Source: Paenibacillus camelliae (GTDB lineage: Bacteria; Bacillota; Bacilli; Paenibacillales; Paenibacillaceae). From it: a DNA stretch of 64,000 nt. The stretch is from assembly GCF_023715345.1 (NCBI RefSeq), contig NZ_JAMBNY010000001.1, positions 372,001 through 436,000 on the forward strand, given 5' to 3'. Below are positions 44,967-54,669 of this stretch, piece after piece. A model generated the notes under the pieces. The model was not told the origin of the DNA. It was given only the letters and a program-made list of their open reading frames with translations, and did no database searches. Numbering within the stretch: the first letter of the stretch is position 1; the number at the start of each line of letters is the position of its first letter. Made by a program: the position numbers and the translations under genes.

Positions 44967-46037
44967 TTACAGCGGCAACGTCAGCAATACCGCTGCCACT
45001 TTATCATCCACGAAATATAAATAAAATCGTACATAATCCCCCATCAGGTATCCCCATACATTGGGCAGGTTCAGATTAGGATTACCTAGCTTCGCCAGCG
45101 CCTCCTCCCGTGTCGTTCCTACCTCTATGCCATCCGGCGTCGTGAATCCAGGCTCCGTGAACGCATAAGCAAGATTCAGCTTTAGCACGCCATCTTCGTA
45201 TAATGCCATCGCTTCAAGCTCTCCTTCGAAGCCGATAAAAGCAGACTCTGTTAAAGGCTCAGCACCCGACAGCTCCTTTTCCCAATCCAGATAATCCTTC
45301 CCGTTAATCGTAAGCCGGTCGCGCTCCACAGACTGCTCTGTCTGCACGCCTTCGCTTGTCATCAATTCTACACTCAAAGTACTATAGAGGGCTCCGACCT
45401 TCCCCATTGCCGTCTCTGGCTCAAACAGCTCATGCAGGAGCAAGGAAAGCTGAGTATCATAGGCGTACAAATATCCAGTACCGGTCGGACCATCCGTTGA
45501 CGAGGAAAGTACATTCTCTTCGTAATAAAAACTCGTCTCGTAAGCGTCCTCTCCGCTCTTGATTACCATTAACGCTAAGGAACCGGTGGGCTCCTCCTCA
45601 AGCCAGCTCCAACCAGCGGAAGAGGCTGGATCAGTAAGCCGAAGCGTTTGCAGCGCAATCATAGTTTGATCTGAAGTTAGCTCGAACACCTCCGTTGAGC
45701 CAACCTTTTGCACGTATACAACGGCATCTTCCTCGACATCAAGCGCGAAGGGAAGACGAAACGATGCCGTAACCGAAGGCATCTCATCTGGCGGATACGT
45801 ATAACGTATTGCTTCCGTAGCCAAGCGCTGCTCCGCTGGTGATTCGACAGGCACTTCCTCGATCGGTCTCTCCGTGAGCGTCTCTATTGGCTTCTCGGGT
45901 TGCTTCGTCTCCTCGATCGCCATCGTTACCACAGGCCGCTCCGTCTCTGCAGCCTTATCCGGCGTTGCACCTATATCGCAACCGACAGCTACCAGCATAA
46001 GCACAAGTAATAAGAGACTAAACCTAACATTTCCCAT
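44967..46037 (-). CDS. Secreted lipoprotein of unknown function
   Basis: A 356-residue lipoprotein. The signal peptide FSLLLLVLMLVAVGCDIGATP has the lipobox Cys near residue 20. A Glu/Thr/Pro-rich linker follows to about residue 65. A middle beta-rich part has FRLPFALDVEEDAVVYVQKVG. The C-terminal GIEVGTTREEALAKLGNPNLNL segment resembles small repeat domains of secreted Bacillota proteins (SmpA/DUF4309-like). I do not recognise a function. The ATG at 46037 has GGAAGG seven bases upstream; the longer open frame adds 66 residues without a signal peptide. It stands alone between the SOS promoter region and the fructan operon terminator. Confidence 0.75.
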   Translation of the reverse strand: MGNVRFSLLLLVLMLVAVGCDIGATPDKAAETERPVVTMAIEETKQPEKPIETLTERPIEEVPVESPAEQRLATEAIRYTYPPDEMPSVTASFRLPFALDVEEDAVVYVQKVGSTEVFELTSDQTMIALQTLRLTDPASSAGWSWLEEEPTGSLALMVIKSGEDAYETSFYYEENVLSSSTDGPTGTGYLYAYDTQLSLLLHELFEPETAMGKVGALYSTLSVELMTSEGVQTEQSVERDRLTINGKDYLDWEKELSGAEPLTESAFIGFEGELEAMALYEDGVLKLNLAYAFTEPGFTTPDGIEVGTTREEALAKLGNPNLNLPNVWGYLMGDYVRFYLYFVDDKVAAVLLTLPL

Positions 46038-46246
46038 CAACAAACCACCTTCCAAAACTTGCCATATATATGATATCAGAATAGACGGTTGTTGCTCATA
46101 AAAGGTTCCGACATCTCTTATTTTTTTAATAAATAGGCATAGGCTAAGCAAAAAAAGGTCTTCTTCGTTTATATGTAGGGTAATTCGCCTGCTAAACGAT
46201 TGTAAGATCGAACTACACCAAAGCTCAAGACTCAATAGAAATAAAA

Positions 46247-46290
46247 GGCGTGTCTAGAAAGTCAGTTATTACCGACTTTCTAGACACGCC
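46247..46290 (-). terminator. Terminator ending the fructan operon
   Basis: GGCGTGTCTAGAAAGTC (46247-46263) and its exact complement at 46274-46290 form a 17-base stem with a ten-base loop. On the minus strand TTTTATTTCT follows. It lies 95 bases past the fructokinase stop. The rest of 46038-46384 shows no gene. Confidence 0.88.
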
Positions 46291-46384
46291 ATAAGTCTTA
46301 CTAAACAGCCGCTCTAATGTAACCTGCTAACGATATAAACAATTCTCACGATGCACTGTAAGTGCCACTAATACTTTACTCAAT

Positions 46385-47362
46385 TCACAATTCAATAAAG
46401 GCTTTTGCTTGTTCTAAGGTCGGCAACGAAGGGATCGCACCCTTACCTGTCGCTGTCAAAGCGCCCATCGCATTGGCAAATGCCAGCATCTTATGCAGCT
46501 TATCTTCGGTCCATTGCAGCTCTACTACATTTTCTTCAGTAAGCAGCCAGTACAATACACCACCGAAGAAAGCATCGCCAGCCCCTGTCGTATCGATTGC
46601 GTTCACCTTGAATCCTGTATGTGTTGCAGACAGTTCTCGATCGTCACTACTTGCTCCGGTGACGCAATAGCTGCCCGCTGCACCAAAAGTTATGAGCAGC
46701 AGTTTAATATTGTTGAATTGATTCAACAGCAAACGCGAGCCAAGCTTTACATCCTCTGTCTCTGTTAAAAACAACAGCTCTTCTTCTGATATTTTTACGA
46801 TATCGCCGTATTGCATTCCATCCAGAATTGCTTCTTTAGCATGCTCTGCATCGCGCCACAACGAAAGTCTTAGATTAGGATCATAGCTGACCAGAACTCC
46901 ATGCTCTCTCGCATAGGCAGCCGCCTGCAGCGTTGCTGTGCGAGAAGGCTCTTGTGTCATCGAAAGAGACCCAAAATGAAATACTTTCGCTGTAGCAAGC
47001 AACGGGTAGTCAATATGCTCGGTACGCAGCATCTGATCCGCGCCTGGCTTACGATAAAATGTAAACGATCGATCCCCTCCATCATCTAAATGAACAAAGG
47101 CAAGCGTTGTAGGAGCCTCATCCGTAACGATGAGCTGATCTACGTTAATATTGGCAGCGTGCAGTGTTTCTTTCAAGTATGACCCAAAAGCATCATTGCC
47201 TACTGTACCAACAAAAGCAGTCGTTCGTCCCAGCTTCGCTAATGCTGCAAGTACGTTAGCTGGTGCACCGCCAGGATTTCGTTCAAACAGCTGCTGCCCT
47301 TGCTGCGACACGCCAGCCGGTGTAAAATCAATTAACAATTCACCTAATGCAATGACATCCAT
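46385..47362 (-). CDS. scrK: Fructokinase (PfkB/ribokinase family)
   Basis: A 325-residue sugar kinase. It begins MDVIALGELLIDFTPAG, has the substrate-binding NPGGAPANVLAALAKLG near residues 29-45 and the catalytic anion-hole motif NAIDTTGAGDAFFGGVLYW near 250. This form (GGAPANVA, DTTGAGD) is the bacterial fructokinase group that makes fructose 6-phosphate. The ATG at 47362 has AAAGGA nine bases upstream. As the last gene behind two cytosolic GH32 genes, it would capture the released fructose for glycolysis. Confidence 0.92.
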   Translation of the reverse strand: MDVIALGELLIDFTPAGVSQQGQQLFERNPGGAPANVLAALAKLGRTTAFVGTVGNDAFGSYLKETLHAANINVDQLIVTDEAPTTLAFVHLDDGGDRSFTFYRKPGADQMLRTEHIDYPLLATAKVFHFGSLSMTQEPSRTATLQAAAYAREHGVLVSYDPNLRLSLWRDAEHAKEAILDGMQYGDIVKISEEELLFLTETEDVKLGSRLLLNQFNNIKLLLITFGAAGSYCVTGASSDDRELSATHTGFKVNAIDTTGAGDAFFGGVLYWLLTEENVVELQWTEDKLHKMLAFANAMGALTATGKGAIPSLPTLEQAKAFIEL

Positions 47363-47416
47363 ATATAGCCGTCCTTTCAATAGTTGATAATCTAAGCAGC
47401 AGCCTGCACAGCAATA

Positions 47417-48904
47417 CTACCAAATCGACGTTAAAGGCCATGCTTGTAAATCCACTACTCTCGCTTCTCCGCCGCAAGCAAAAAAAGAGATTCCCGTCGC
47501 AAGCGCATCGCCATAAATTCGATTGGTCATTGCAATCGTGCCATCGTTAGCAAACAGCTCTACAGAGGATCGATCCACATAGAGGTGAAGCTCAATCGTG
47601 CCGTCATCAAGCAGCTTCAATGGAGCGGTACTAATACCACCATCACCGACACCTGCGCAGCTGCGATCCATCTGCAGTTTTCTCTCAGCAACCGAGTAGC
47701 TAACCTCTGCGTAGGATGCTCCATCTGCAGATGCGAACATGCGCAAACCAACCTCTGTCGCAGCTTTAGGATCGATGCGAACAATGAGCTCCAACGAATG
47801 CCCGTGAACTCCTTCAATTTCCTTCTGCTGGCCTTCCTCAAGCTCAAACTCTGTCTTCACGATCTTTTCACCGCGAAGCTGCTCCAGCTCCTTCACTGGA
47901 CGACTGCGCAAAGTTCCGTCGGATTCTAATGTCAGCTCGCGCGGCAATGTCATTGCCCCATACCAGCCATGCTCCTGCTCAGGCATCTTCGCTCCCCAGA
48001 TATTCATCCAAGCGATCATAATTCTCCGTCCTTGCTCATTCACTAGCGTTTGTGGAGCGTAGAAATCGAAGCCATAATCGATTTGATCTTGATGCAGTTT
48101 TTGCAAGCGACAAGTGCTGTAGTCGAATGTACCAGTAACATAGAGATTTTTATACGAACCAGTATTCATTGGAGAAATAATGAGAGCATGTGAATCTCCA
48201 CCGCCAATTGGGAACAGGTCCGGACACTCCCACATATCTCCCATCGTTCCATCGCTTTCTATGGCTGCCCCTTTGCAAGTCCAGCTGTGCAAATCATTCG
48301 ACGAATAAATAAGCGCTTTTCCTAGCCCGTCCTTGCCATAGCCAATAACCATATACCATGTATCGCCACGCTTCCATACCTTAGGGTCACGGAACCCAAA
48401 TCGCTTAGCATCTGGCGAATCACCGATAACAGGGTTATGCTCGGCCTTATGGAACGTTATCCCGTCCTCACTTACCGCTAAGCACTGCACTTCCTCAGGT
48501 TGGCGTCCATCGACATGCCCAGTATATATCAACGTCAGTTTACCATTATCATCTACTGCACTTCCTGACCAGCAGCCTTGCCCTCCAGTCGGTCCGCTGT
48601 CATAATCCTCTGATGGAGCTAGCGCAACAGGCTGATGCTGCCAATGTACTAAATCACGGCTTGTCGCATGTCCCCAGTGCATAGGTCCCTGCTTCGCTTG
48701 ATACGGGTCATGCTGATAAAACAGATGATAGGTACCATCGAATTGAATAAATCCGTTCGGATCATTCATCCAACCTGCTGGCGGCATCATATGATAATGA
48801 AGACGATAGTTACTATCCATCCCAGCTTCAAGCTTTTTCAGAGATTCTCCCGCTTTGGCGATCAACGCCACATGCTCTTGTTGTTGTATAGTAAGGTTAC
48901 TCAT
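47417..48904 (-). CDS. Cytosolic GH32 beta-fructosidase (SacA-like)
   Basis: A 495-residue GH32 enzyme without signal peptide. The three catalytic motifs are complete: nucleophile Asp48 in GWMNDPNGFIQFDG, transition-state Asp in FGFRDPKVWKRG and acid/base Glu in MWECPDLFPIGG. The C-terminal beta-sandwich (from about 345) ends with VDRSSVELFANDG. It would hydrolyse sucrose, fructo-oligosaccharides or their phosphates; since no PTS is encoded, unphosphorylated substrates are likelier. The ATG at 48904 has GGGGAGG seven bases upstream. It is 46 bases after the second GH32 gene. Confidence 0.92.
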   Translation of the reverse strand: MSNLTIQQQEHVALIAKAGESLKKLEAGMDSNYRLHYHMMPPAGWMNDPNGFIQFDGTYHLFYQHDPYQAKQGPMHWGHATSRDLVHWQHQPVALAPSEDYDSGPTGGQGCWSGSAVDDNGKLTLIYTGHVDGRQPEEVQCLAVSEDGITFHKAEHNPVIGDSPDAKRFGFRDPKVWKRGDTWYMVIGYGKDGLGKALIYSSNDLHSWTCKGAAIESDGTMGDMWECPDLFPIGGGDSHALIISPMNTGSYKNLYVTGTFDYSTCRLQKLHQDQIDYGFDFYAPQTLVNEQGRRIMIAWMNIWGAKMPEQEHGWYGAMTLPRELTLESDGTLRSRPVKELEQLRGEKIVKTEFELEEGQQKEIEGVHGHSLELIVRIDPKAATEVGLRMFASADGASYAEVSYSVAERKLQMDRSCAGVGDGGISTAPLKLLDDGTIELHLYVDRSSVELFANDGTIAMTNRIYGDALATGISFFACGGEARVVDLQAWPLTSIW

Positions 48905-48950
48905 CCTTATTCCTCCCCAAATGTTCATACTGTAACAATAAAGTTCGTGC

Positions 48951-50411
48951 TTATGTCCAAATTGAGCTCATCTCATATACATGAACGGAAGCAAACGTAG
49001 CAGCTCCGTCCTCGGCAAACAATTCTATTCCTCGTGAGGATGGGTCAGGATAAATCAGCGTCGTAAAAACGGTATCACCATCATCGACAAACAGCTCTAC
49101 CACCGATTGATCCACAAACAGCCGCAGTGTAATTTGCTTGTCTTTGGCCTCATGTGCCGCGACAAATTGCTTACCGAAATGAAAAGGCTTGCCTTCGCGA
49201 CTAATAAATTCACTTAAGCATGATCGATGACGATCAACGTACACCTCATCTTGGAATGGCCTATAGCCAATTTCAGTTGCTTCTTGATCAGACACGCACA
49301 CACGTACCCCGAATGCAGCAGCATCCCCCCAGCTGACAGTAGCCACAAGCTCAAAGGATTGTCCTTCGTAACCAATCTGCAGCTTATCGCTTGATACCGT
49401 GACATCCTGCATGCTGCTCGCCAGCTTACGCAGCTTCTCAAGCTCCGTAATCGGCTGCTGAACAAGACGAAGCTTCCCTTCCTTACTCCGCTTTAGAGAT
49501 AATGAACGAGGCAACGACATGCCTCCCTTCCATGGCTCAGTCGGTCCAGCAAACGGATATTTCCAATTGGAGGTCCAGCCAAGCCATACTGTTCGTCCAT
49601 CTTGCTGCGGGATATCAGAGTAGGTAACCGCTGCGTAAAAATCTTGACCATAATCCGTCCAGTTAATCTCTTTGCCAGTAGCATCGTCATTAATAAAGCA
49701 AGTGCCATCGAACTCTCCAATAAAATATTGCGCATGAGAGCCGTCCGTTTGTCGATTATCGCCAATACTAATATGCAATACCCATTTGCCTATACCCTCT
49801 TCACCTGTAACTGGCAGCTTGAACAAGTCTGGACATTCCCACACTGCAGCTTGACTACCTTGATCTCGGCCGAACGAGCTTTCGTAGCGCCAATCGATTA
49901 AGTTTTCTGAGGAGTAAAAATAAACCTCGCGATCAACGGACACAATCATTACCCAGCGAGAGCTTTCCTCATGCCATAATACTTTAGGATCACGAAAATC
50001 TTTTAAGCCGGGATTAGCGATGACAGGGTTGCCGCTATACTTGATCCAGCTTCGTCCTCTATCATGACTATACGCCATGCTTTGCGATTGCAGCCCATCC
50101 TTAAAATGAGTGAATATGGCGACCATACCGAATTGATCCTGAAAAAGCCCACTGCTGTTGTGATGATCAACAACACAGCTTCCCGACCATATATCACCAA
50201 GCTCATCGCTGACCAGCGCTAACGGAAGATGCTCCCAATGAATCAAGTCTTTACTTACGGCATGTCCCCAACGACCTGTGAACTGATAAAATTGATGATA
50301 TTCGCCAGCTACATAAACCATTCCGTTCGGATCACTCATCGGTCCTTGCGGTGGTGTCAAATGAAACTGCGGACGAAATTTTTCCTTATAAAGCTTTGCA
50401 GAAGACGTCAT
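48951..50411 (-). CDS. Second cytosolic GH32 beta-fructosidase
   Basis: A 486-residue GH32 enzyme, no signal peptide. The nucleophile motif is PMSDPNGMVY (Asp27) instead of the usual WMNDPNG; LKDFRDPKVLWHE and VWECPDLFKLP are intact, so activity is likely but specificity may differ (levan- or inulin-type chains). The C-terminal sandwich keeps VDQSVVELFVDDG. The ATG at 50411 lies after GAGGAGG; the longer frame adds 12 residues without support. It follows the GH32-like lipoprotein gene by 57 bases and precedes the SacA-like gene, giving two cytosolic enzymes that presumably divide chain lengths or linkages. Confidence 0.9.
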   Translation of the reverse strand: MTSSAKLYKEKFRPQFHLTPPQGPMSDPNGMVYVAGEYHQFYQFTGRWGHAVSKDLIHWEHLPLALVSDELGDIWSGSCVVDHHNSSGLFQDQFGMVAIFTHFKDGLQSQSMAYSHDRGRSWIKYSGNPVIANPGLKDFRDPKVLWHEESSRWVMIVSVDREVYFYSSENLIDWRYESSFGRDQGSQAAVWECPDLFKLPVTGEEGIGKWVLHISIGDNRQTDGSHAQYFIGEFDGTCFINDDATGKEINWTDYGQDFYAAVTYSDIPQQDGRTVWLGWTSNWKYPFAGPTEPWKGGMSLPRSLSLKRSKEGKLRLVQQPITELEKLRKLASSMQDVTVSSDKLQIGYEGQSFELVATVSWGDAAAFGVRVCVSDQEATEIGYRPFQDEVYVDRHRSCLSEFISREGKPFHFGKQFVAAHEAKDKQITLRLFVDQSVVELFVDDGDTVFTTLIYPDPSSRGIELFAEDGAATFASVHVYEMSSIWT

Positions 50412-50468
50412 CTTTACCTCCTCATAAAAACTTTTCATGAGAGCCACATTTTATATGTCTGTGCATAA

Positions 50469-52055
50469 CTAGGGTGTAAATAGCTTCAAGTCAGAAATCG
50501 TAGTCACTCCACCTCGTGAATACCAGCCCCATGCACCGCCAGGCATTTTATATATACGAGTAGTAAGCGCATGATCTTCTACATAAAACACGATGACATC
50601 GTCTTCGATGACTAGCGTAAACTCATAATCAACATTTTCTTGGAATGAAATGCTTACGCTGACGTCAGGATCAACACTCGTTAGTGCTGCACCATGTACA
50701 GAATCATAACGAATGCGTTGTCGATCAGGCTCTACTTGAATGCCGTATGCTTTTTCCGGCTCCTCTCCTACACCTGCAACAATACCGGTAAATTGTGTAC
50801 CTGCTTCAAAGCGGAATTTACCCGTAATTTTTGCAATTTGCGGTAAGTTGTCAAACACGATGCCAGCTAGCTCCCCTGTCCCGTCAAGCTGCCACTGGCC
50901 CGCTTCACCTGATGTTTTTCCAAGCTGCTTCTGCATATGCAGCTCTTCTTCTTTAGATAGATACTGATCAATTTGATCAGGTACTTTTACGCCAAGGGTA
51001 CTGTCAGCATGAGTCACAAGCTGATGGGCAACAAGATTGCCTGCCCAATCCCAGTTCATAAAGTCTTTTTCTTGATTACGAGTCGGCACCCAGCCAAACA
51101 AATAACGCTGATCACCAAGCATGCCTGTTTTAGCAGCATAAAATGCACGTCCGTCAAACAGATCATCCCCGTCTTCCGGCAGCAGCCATGGGCCGTCTAT
51201 TGAATCGCTGACACGATAGTGGGTTGCTTTTTTGTCGCTGAATTCTGAAAAGACAAGATACCACTTATCGCCGCTGCGGAAAATATCCGCACATTCAAGC
51301 ATAAAAAAGCTTGAAGCTGCTTCAATATCTAGTGGCTCACGCACTTCCCACTGTGCAAGATCCTTAGATGCAAACACAGCAAGCACGCCGCCTACGCCTT
51401 CCTTGCGTGCACTAACAAGCATTCGATATTCGTCCGCTTGTTCATGATAGAATAGATAAGGATCGCGGAAATCATGAATTTCATAGCCTTCTGGCGCAAC
51501 AAATGTATGCTCAGGCAGCTTCGTCCACGTTTTCAAATCATTGCTAACTGCATGCATCATCGCTTCCTTTGGCTTACCTTGATCAGGAAACTTCCAATTA
51601 TGGCCAGTATAAAAGCCGTGATACGTATCGCCAACTTGAATAACACTGCCTGTACCGATTGCAAGATCAGGCTCATGCTCCAAGCCAAATGGTATCGACT
51701 CACCCTCATACTTGTAATCTGTCAAATTTGCTGTAGTAACAAGATGCCAAGGGTGAAATCCTGGTGCTCCATCACGCCAGTCCTGCAAATAATAAAGATA
51801 TAAATCGCCGTTCTTATCATTAAACGGCATTAAATCACCAACCCAGCCCTCTGGCGGCTTCCAAAATAAAGAATCCGATGGTGTTTTCACTTGTTCTTCA
51901 ATCGTAACGGCAGACTGAGGTGTCTGAACCGGGCTCTCGCTTTCAGGTGGTACAGCTGTACTGTTTTCGGAGCTGCCGCTTTCCTTACTGCATGCCGTCA
52001 TCACAAGCGCAGCACCAAGCAGAACAGTCGCCGCAGCTTTCACTACTTTTTCCAT
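50469..52055 (-). CDS. GH32-like lipoprotein with divergent motifs
   Basis: A 528-residue exported protein. The signal peptide ends at the lipobox LVMTACSKE (Cys22), followed by a Ser/Pro/Glu linker to about residue 60. The five-bladed propeller begins WKPPEGWVGDLMPFNDKNGDLYLYYL, where WVGDLMP takes the place of WMNDPNG with Asp74 at the nucleophile position. HDFRDPYLFYH and FMLECADIF keep the other two acids. The C-terminal sandwich has FYVEDHALTTRIY where active GH32 enzymes have VDxSxVExF. It could cleave fructan outside the cell or act as a surface fructan binder. The ATG at 52055 has GAGGAG upstream. It follows the SBP terminator at 52082-52128. Confidence 0.85.
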   Translation of the reverse strand: MEKVVKAAATVLLGAALVMTACSKESGSSENSTAVPPESESPVQTPQSAVTIEEQVKTPSDSLFWKPPEGWVGDLMPFNDKNGDLYLYYLQDWRDGAPGFHPWHLVTTANLTDYKYEGESIPFGLEHEPDLAIGTGSVIQVGDTYHGFYTGHNWKFPDQGKPKEAMMHAVSNDLKTWTKLPEHTFVAPEGYEIHDFRDPYLFYHEQADEYRMLVSARKEGVGGVLAVFASKDLAQWEVREPLDIEAASSFFMLECADIFRSGDKWYLVFSEFSDKKATHYRVSDSIDGPWLLPEDGDDLFDGRAFYAAKTGMLGDQRYLFGWVPTRNQEKDFMNWDWAGNLVAHQLVTHADSTLGVKVPDQIDQYLSKEEELHMQKQLGKTSGEAGQWQLDGTGELAGIVFDNLPQIAKITGKFRFEAGTQFTGIVAGVGEEPEKAYGIQVEPDRQRIRYDSVHGAALTSVDPDVSVSISFQENVDYEFTLVIEDDVIVFYVEDHALTTRIYKMPGGAWGWYSRGGVTTISDLKLFTP

Positions 52056-52081
52056 TCTTTTCTCGCTCCTCAAACGTTAGT

Positions 52082-52128
52082 AAAAAGGGGCGTCCTCCGT
52101 CATTTCCATGACTTATAGAACACCCCTA
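52082..52128 (-). terminator. Partial terminator between binding protein and GH32-like gene
   Basis: On the minus strand AGGGGTGTTC pairs with GGACGCCCCT over ten positions and an inner GTCAT/ATGAC stem is present; five T follow. It may keep the binding-protein message more abundant than the GH32 genes. Confidence 0.75.
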
Positions 52129-52140
52129 AGATGTACTGAA

Positions 52141-53505
52141 TTATTGCGTCAACGTAATGTTGATACCTTCTTCAAGAATACCTTTAGCTGTCTCAGCAAA
52201 TGTACCTACAGGTGTACCGTCTTTAATACCGCCTAGGACAGCACCGTTTGCATCCCAATACATTTCAACACCGATCGGGGCAAACAGAATTTTTTGGGAA
52301 AGCTCATTGATTCGATCAACACGCTCTTGACCGAATACTTCAACGTTTTTCGCTGTAGCTACTTCCTTCTCATTTTCCGAAAGCAGCTTAATAAACGCAG
52401 CCGCACCCTCTGGATTTTTCGATACAACTGGAATAGACCATCCAGACAATCCGCCTGGGCCAACGCCAGCCTCACCTCTTGGACCTTTTGGTACAGGTAC
52501 AAAGTCGATTTCATAGTCGCCTTTGAATGCGTTAAAGCCGTTCAAGCCGTATTCTGCTGTCATTGCCAGCTTGCCGTTTTTAAACTCAGCTACGAAGTAA
52601 TCGCCTTCTTTATCTTTGTCGATATACTTATCCTTAAGTAGAGCATCTTGGGTAAATTGCATAGCTTCTTTCACATTGTCAGACGTATGATTGGCAGAAA
52701 TCGAGCCATCTTCATTGTAGGACAAAATCGTTTTACCGTTAGAGCCTACCATCAAGGCGTAACCGCCATCCCACCAGCCAAAGCCGTATTGATCATTTAC
52801 ACCGTCGCCATCTGTATCCTGTGTCATTTCCATCGCAGTTTGACGGAATGTATCCCATGTCCAGTTGCCTTCAGCGTAAAGCTCTCCTGGTGTCTGCATA
52901 CCATTGTTTTCAAATAGCGTTTTATTGTAGTACATAACAATCGGAGCTGCTCCTACACCTACTGCATAGGCCTCGCCTCCAAATGTAAAGGCGTTCGTTA
53001 CAGCGTTATTCCAGAACGGATCATTCAGATCAACGTATTGGCTAATTGGCTGAACCATCTTTTTCAACGGATATACAGGGAAGTTTTGGTCATGAGCTTG
53101 TGCCACATCAACTTGCTCACCTGCATTAACCATAGAGATTAGCGTTGATTTCTGATCGCCCCATGGAACAGCAATTAGTGTAACTTTGCCGCCATGCTGC
53201 TGTTCGAATACTGGAATAGATTCAAGTAAAGGATCGTATGCATCTGGGTTTGCTGCTTTATTTTCCGCATACTGCTCCAGCGATGTATGGTACAGTACTG
53301 TAATATTGCCATCAGCTAACTTGACTTCTTCTGCTGGCGTTTCACTTGCAGAAACACCGCTATTTCCATTATTACCACTGTTGTTTCCATTAGCATTGGT
53401 CGTTGCTGGCCCGCTGTTACCACCGCCAGAGCAAGCTGCTAATGCTGTAGTCATCACCGTTACTGCTGCCACCATCGTTGCGAAAGATTTCAGATGTTTA
53501 TTCAT
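52141..53505 (-). CDS. Sugar-binding lipoprotein of the fructan locus
   Basis: A 454-residue family 1 solute-binding lipoprotein. The signal peptide ends at TTALAACSGGG, followed by an Asn/Gly/Ser linker. The mature domain shows ITVLYHTSLEQYAENK, IAVPWGDQKSTLISMVNAGEQVDVAQAHD, and the common APIVMYYNKTLFENNG hinge segment; TQDTDGDGVNDQYGFGWWDGG is a Ca-binding-like loop seen in this subgroup. GGGAGG precedes its ATG. It lies after the permease pair at 53694-55572 and is its likely receptor. Confidence 0.92.
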   Translation of the reverse strand: MNKHLKSFATMVAAVTVMTTALAACSGGGNSGPATTNANGNNSGNNGNSGVSASETPAEEVKLADGNITVLYHTSLEQYAENKAANPDAYDPLLESIPVFEQQHGGKVTLIAVPWGDQKSTLISMVNAGEQVDVAQAHDQNFPVYPLKKMVQPISQYVDLNDPFWNNAVTNAFTFGGEAYAVGVGAAPIVMYYNKTLFENNGMQTPGELYAEGNWTWDTFRQTAMEMTQDTDGDGVNDQYGFGWWDGGYALMVGSNGKTILSYNEDGSISANHTSDNVKEAMQFTQDALLKDKYIDKDKEGDYFVAEFKNGKLAMTAEYGLNGFNAFKGDYEIDFVPVPKGPRGEAGVGPGGLSGWSIPVVSKNPEGAAAFIKLLSENEKEVATAKNVEVFGQERVDRINELSQKILFAPIGVEMYWDANGAVLGGIKDGTPVGTFAETAKGILEEGINITLTQ

Positions 53506-53693
53506 TATAAACCTCCCAAATTTTGTTGTATTTTGATCTGCCTATCCTGCTGCTCACCGTTAAAACTGAAATAACCTGCTTATGTTTCTGTCATTGACTC
53601 CCTTAAGAACTGTAAATATATAAGTGCAGCCTTCGCAAATGTTTTTCTTGCATCGCCCCCTTTCAAGGCGCTTAAGCTGAAAGCACATCTATA

Positions 53694-54656
53694 CTACTTA
53701 ATACCGACATGCTCGATGCTGTCCGTGAAATAGCGCTGCGTTAATAAGTAAAGCAGCAGCAGCGGTACAATCGCTAGCAGCGCTCCCGCTTGAATCCGTG
53801 TTACGACTAGTAATGGATCGCTAATCGTCTGTGCGTTGACAACAGATTGTAAATCTACACGTAGTGAAGAAATCGCGATCGCAAAGTTTTTCTTCATATT
53901 GCCAAGGAGCAAATTGGACATGTAGTATTCATTCCAGTGCCAAACAAACGAGAACAAAAATACAGTGATGATCGCGTTTTTTGCGTTAGGCAGCATGACC
54001 TGGAAAAATGTTTTGAATGGACCGCATCCGTCCATATAAGCTGCGTCCTCCAGTTCATTGGGCATCCCCTTAAAAAACTGACGGAAGATAAAGATAAATA
54101 ACCCCGCCCTTAGCCCCATCGCAAACATTGAAGGCAAATAAAACGACCAATAGCTGCCTATAAGACTAATTGATTCTGGTCCACCGACAACTGAAGTAAG
54201 CTTCATCAAGCCAAACGCATCAAAGTAACGCATATCCGCATAGAGCGGCAATATAATCGTTTGAATCGGTACAACTAACGTCAGGATGACGAGTGAGAAC
54301 ATCAAACCCGACAGCGGAAACTTAAATCGAGCAAAGCCATACGCTACAAAAGCACAAGACAATACGTCGAACAAGCCGCAGCCGACTCCGATAAGCACAC
54401 TGTTTTGCAAAGCATCCCAAAAATCCATTACGCGCAGCGCATCTGCAAAATTACTCAAGGTGAACGACTTCGGCACCCAGATTACACTAGGATCGATCGC
54501 TTCCTCAGGCTTGCGAAGCGCCATGCTAAGCATATAAAGCACTGGATATAAGAGCTGGTAAGCAACTGCCGCCAGCAGCATATACCGCAACGTAACGACT
54601 ACAAATTTTTTGGCAAATTTCATTTGCCTCCTGCCTGCGATCGCATTCAATTTCAA
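53694..54656 (-). CDS. Sugar ABC permease (MalG type), first transporter
   Basis: A permease of 309-320 residues with about six transmembrane helices. The EAA loop is LEDAAYMDGCGPFKTFFQVMLP. The start is uncertain: the ATG at 54623 has AGGAGG only three bases upstream, whereas TTG starts at 54656 or 54650 rely on GGGGGA. It pairs with the permease encoded 13 bases upstream. The sequence between it and the binding protein (53506-53693) shows no gene. Confidence 0.88.
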   Translation of the reverse strand: MKLNAIAGRRQMKFAKKFVVVTLRYMLLAAVAYQLLYPVLYMLSMALRKPEEAIDPSVIWVPKSFTLSNFADALRVMDFWDALQNSVLIGVGCGLFDVLSCAFVAYGFARFKFPLSGLMFSLVILTLVVPIQTIILPLYADMRYFDAFGLMKLTSVVGGPESISLIGSYWSFYLPSMFAMGLRAGLFIFIFRQFFKGMPNELEDAAYMDGCGPFKTFFQVMLPNAKNAIITVFLFSFVWHWNEYYMSNLLLGNMKKNFAIAISSLRVDLQSVVNAQTISDPLLVVTRIQAGALLAIVPLLLLYLLTQRYFTDSIEHVGIK

Positions 54657-54669
54657 TCCCCCGCTTCCT

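Noticed and set aside
48951..50411. Inactive GH32 because of PMSDPNG
   Set aside because: The catalytic Asp and both other motifs are intact; only the flanking residues differ.
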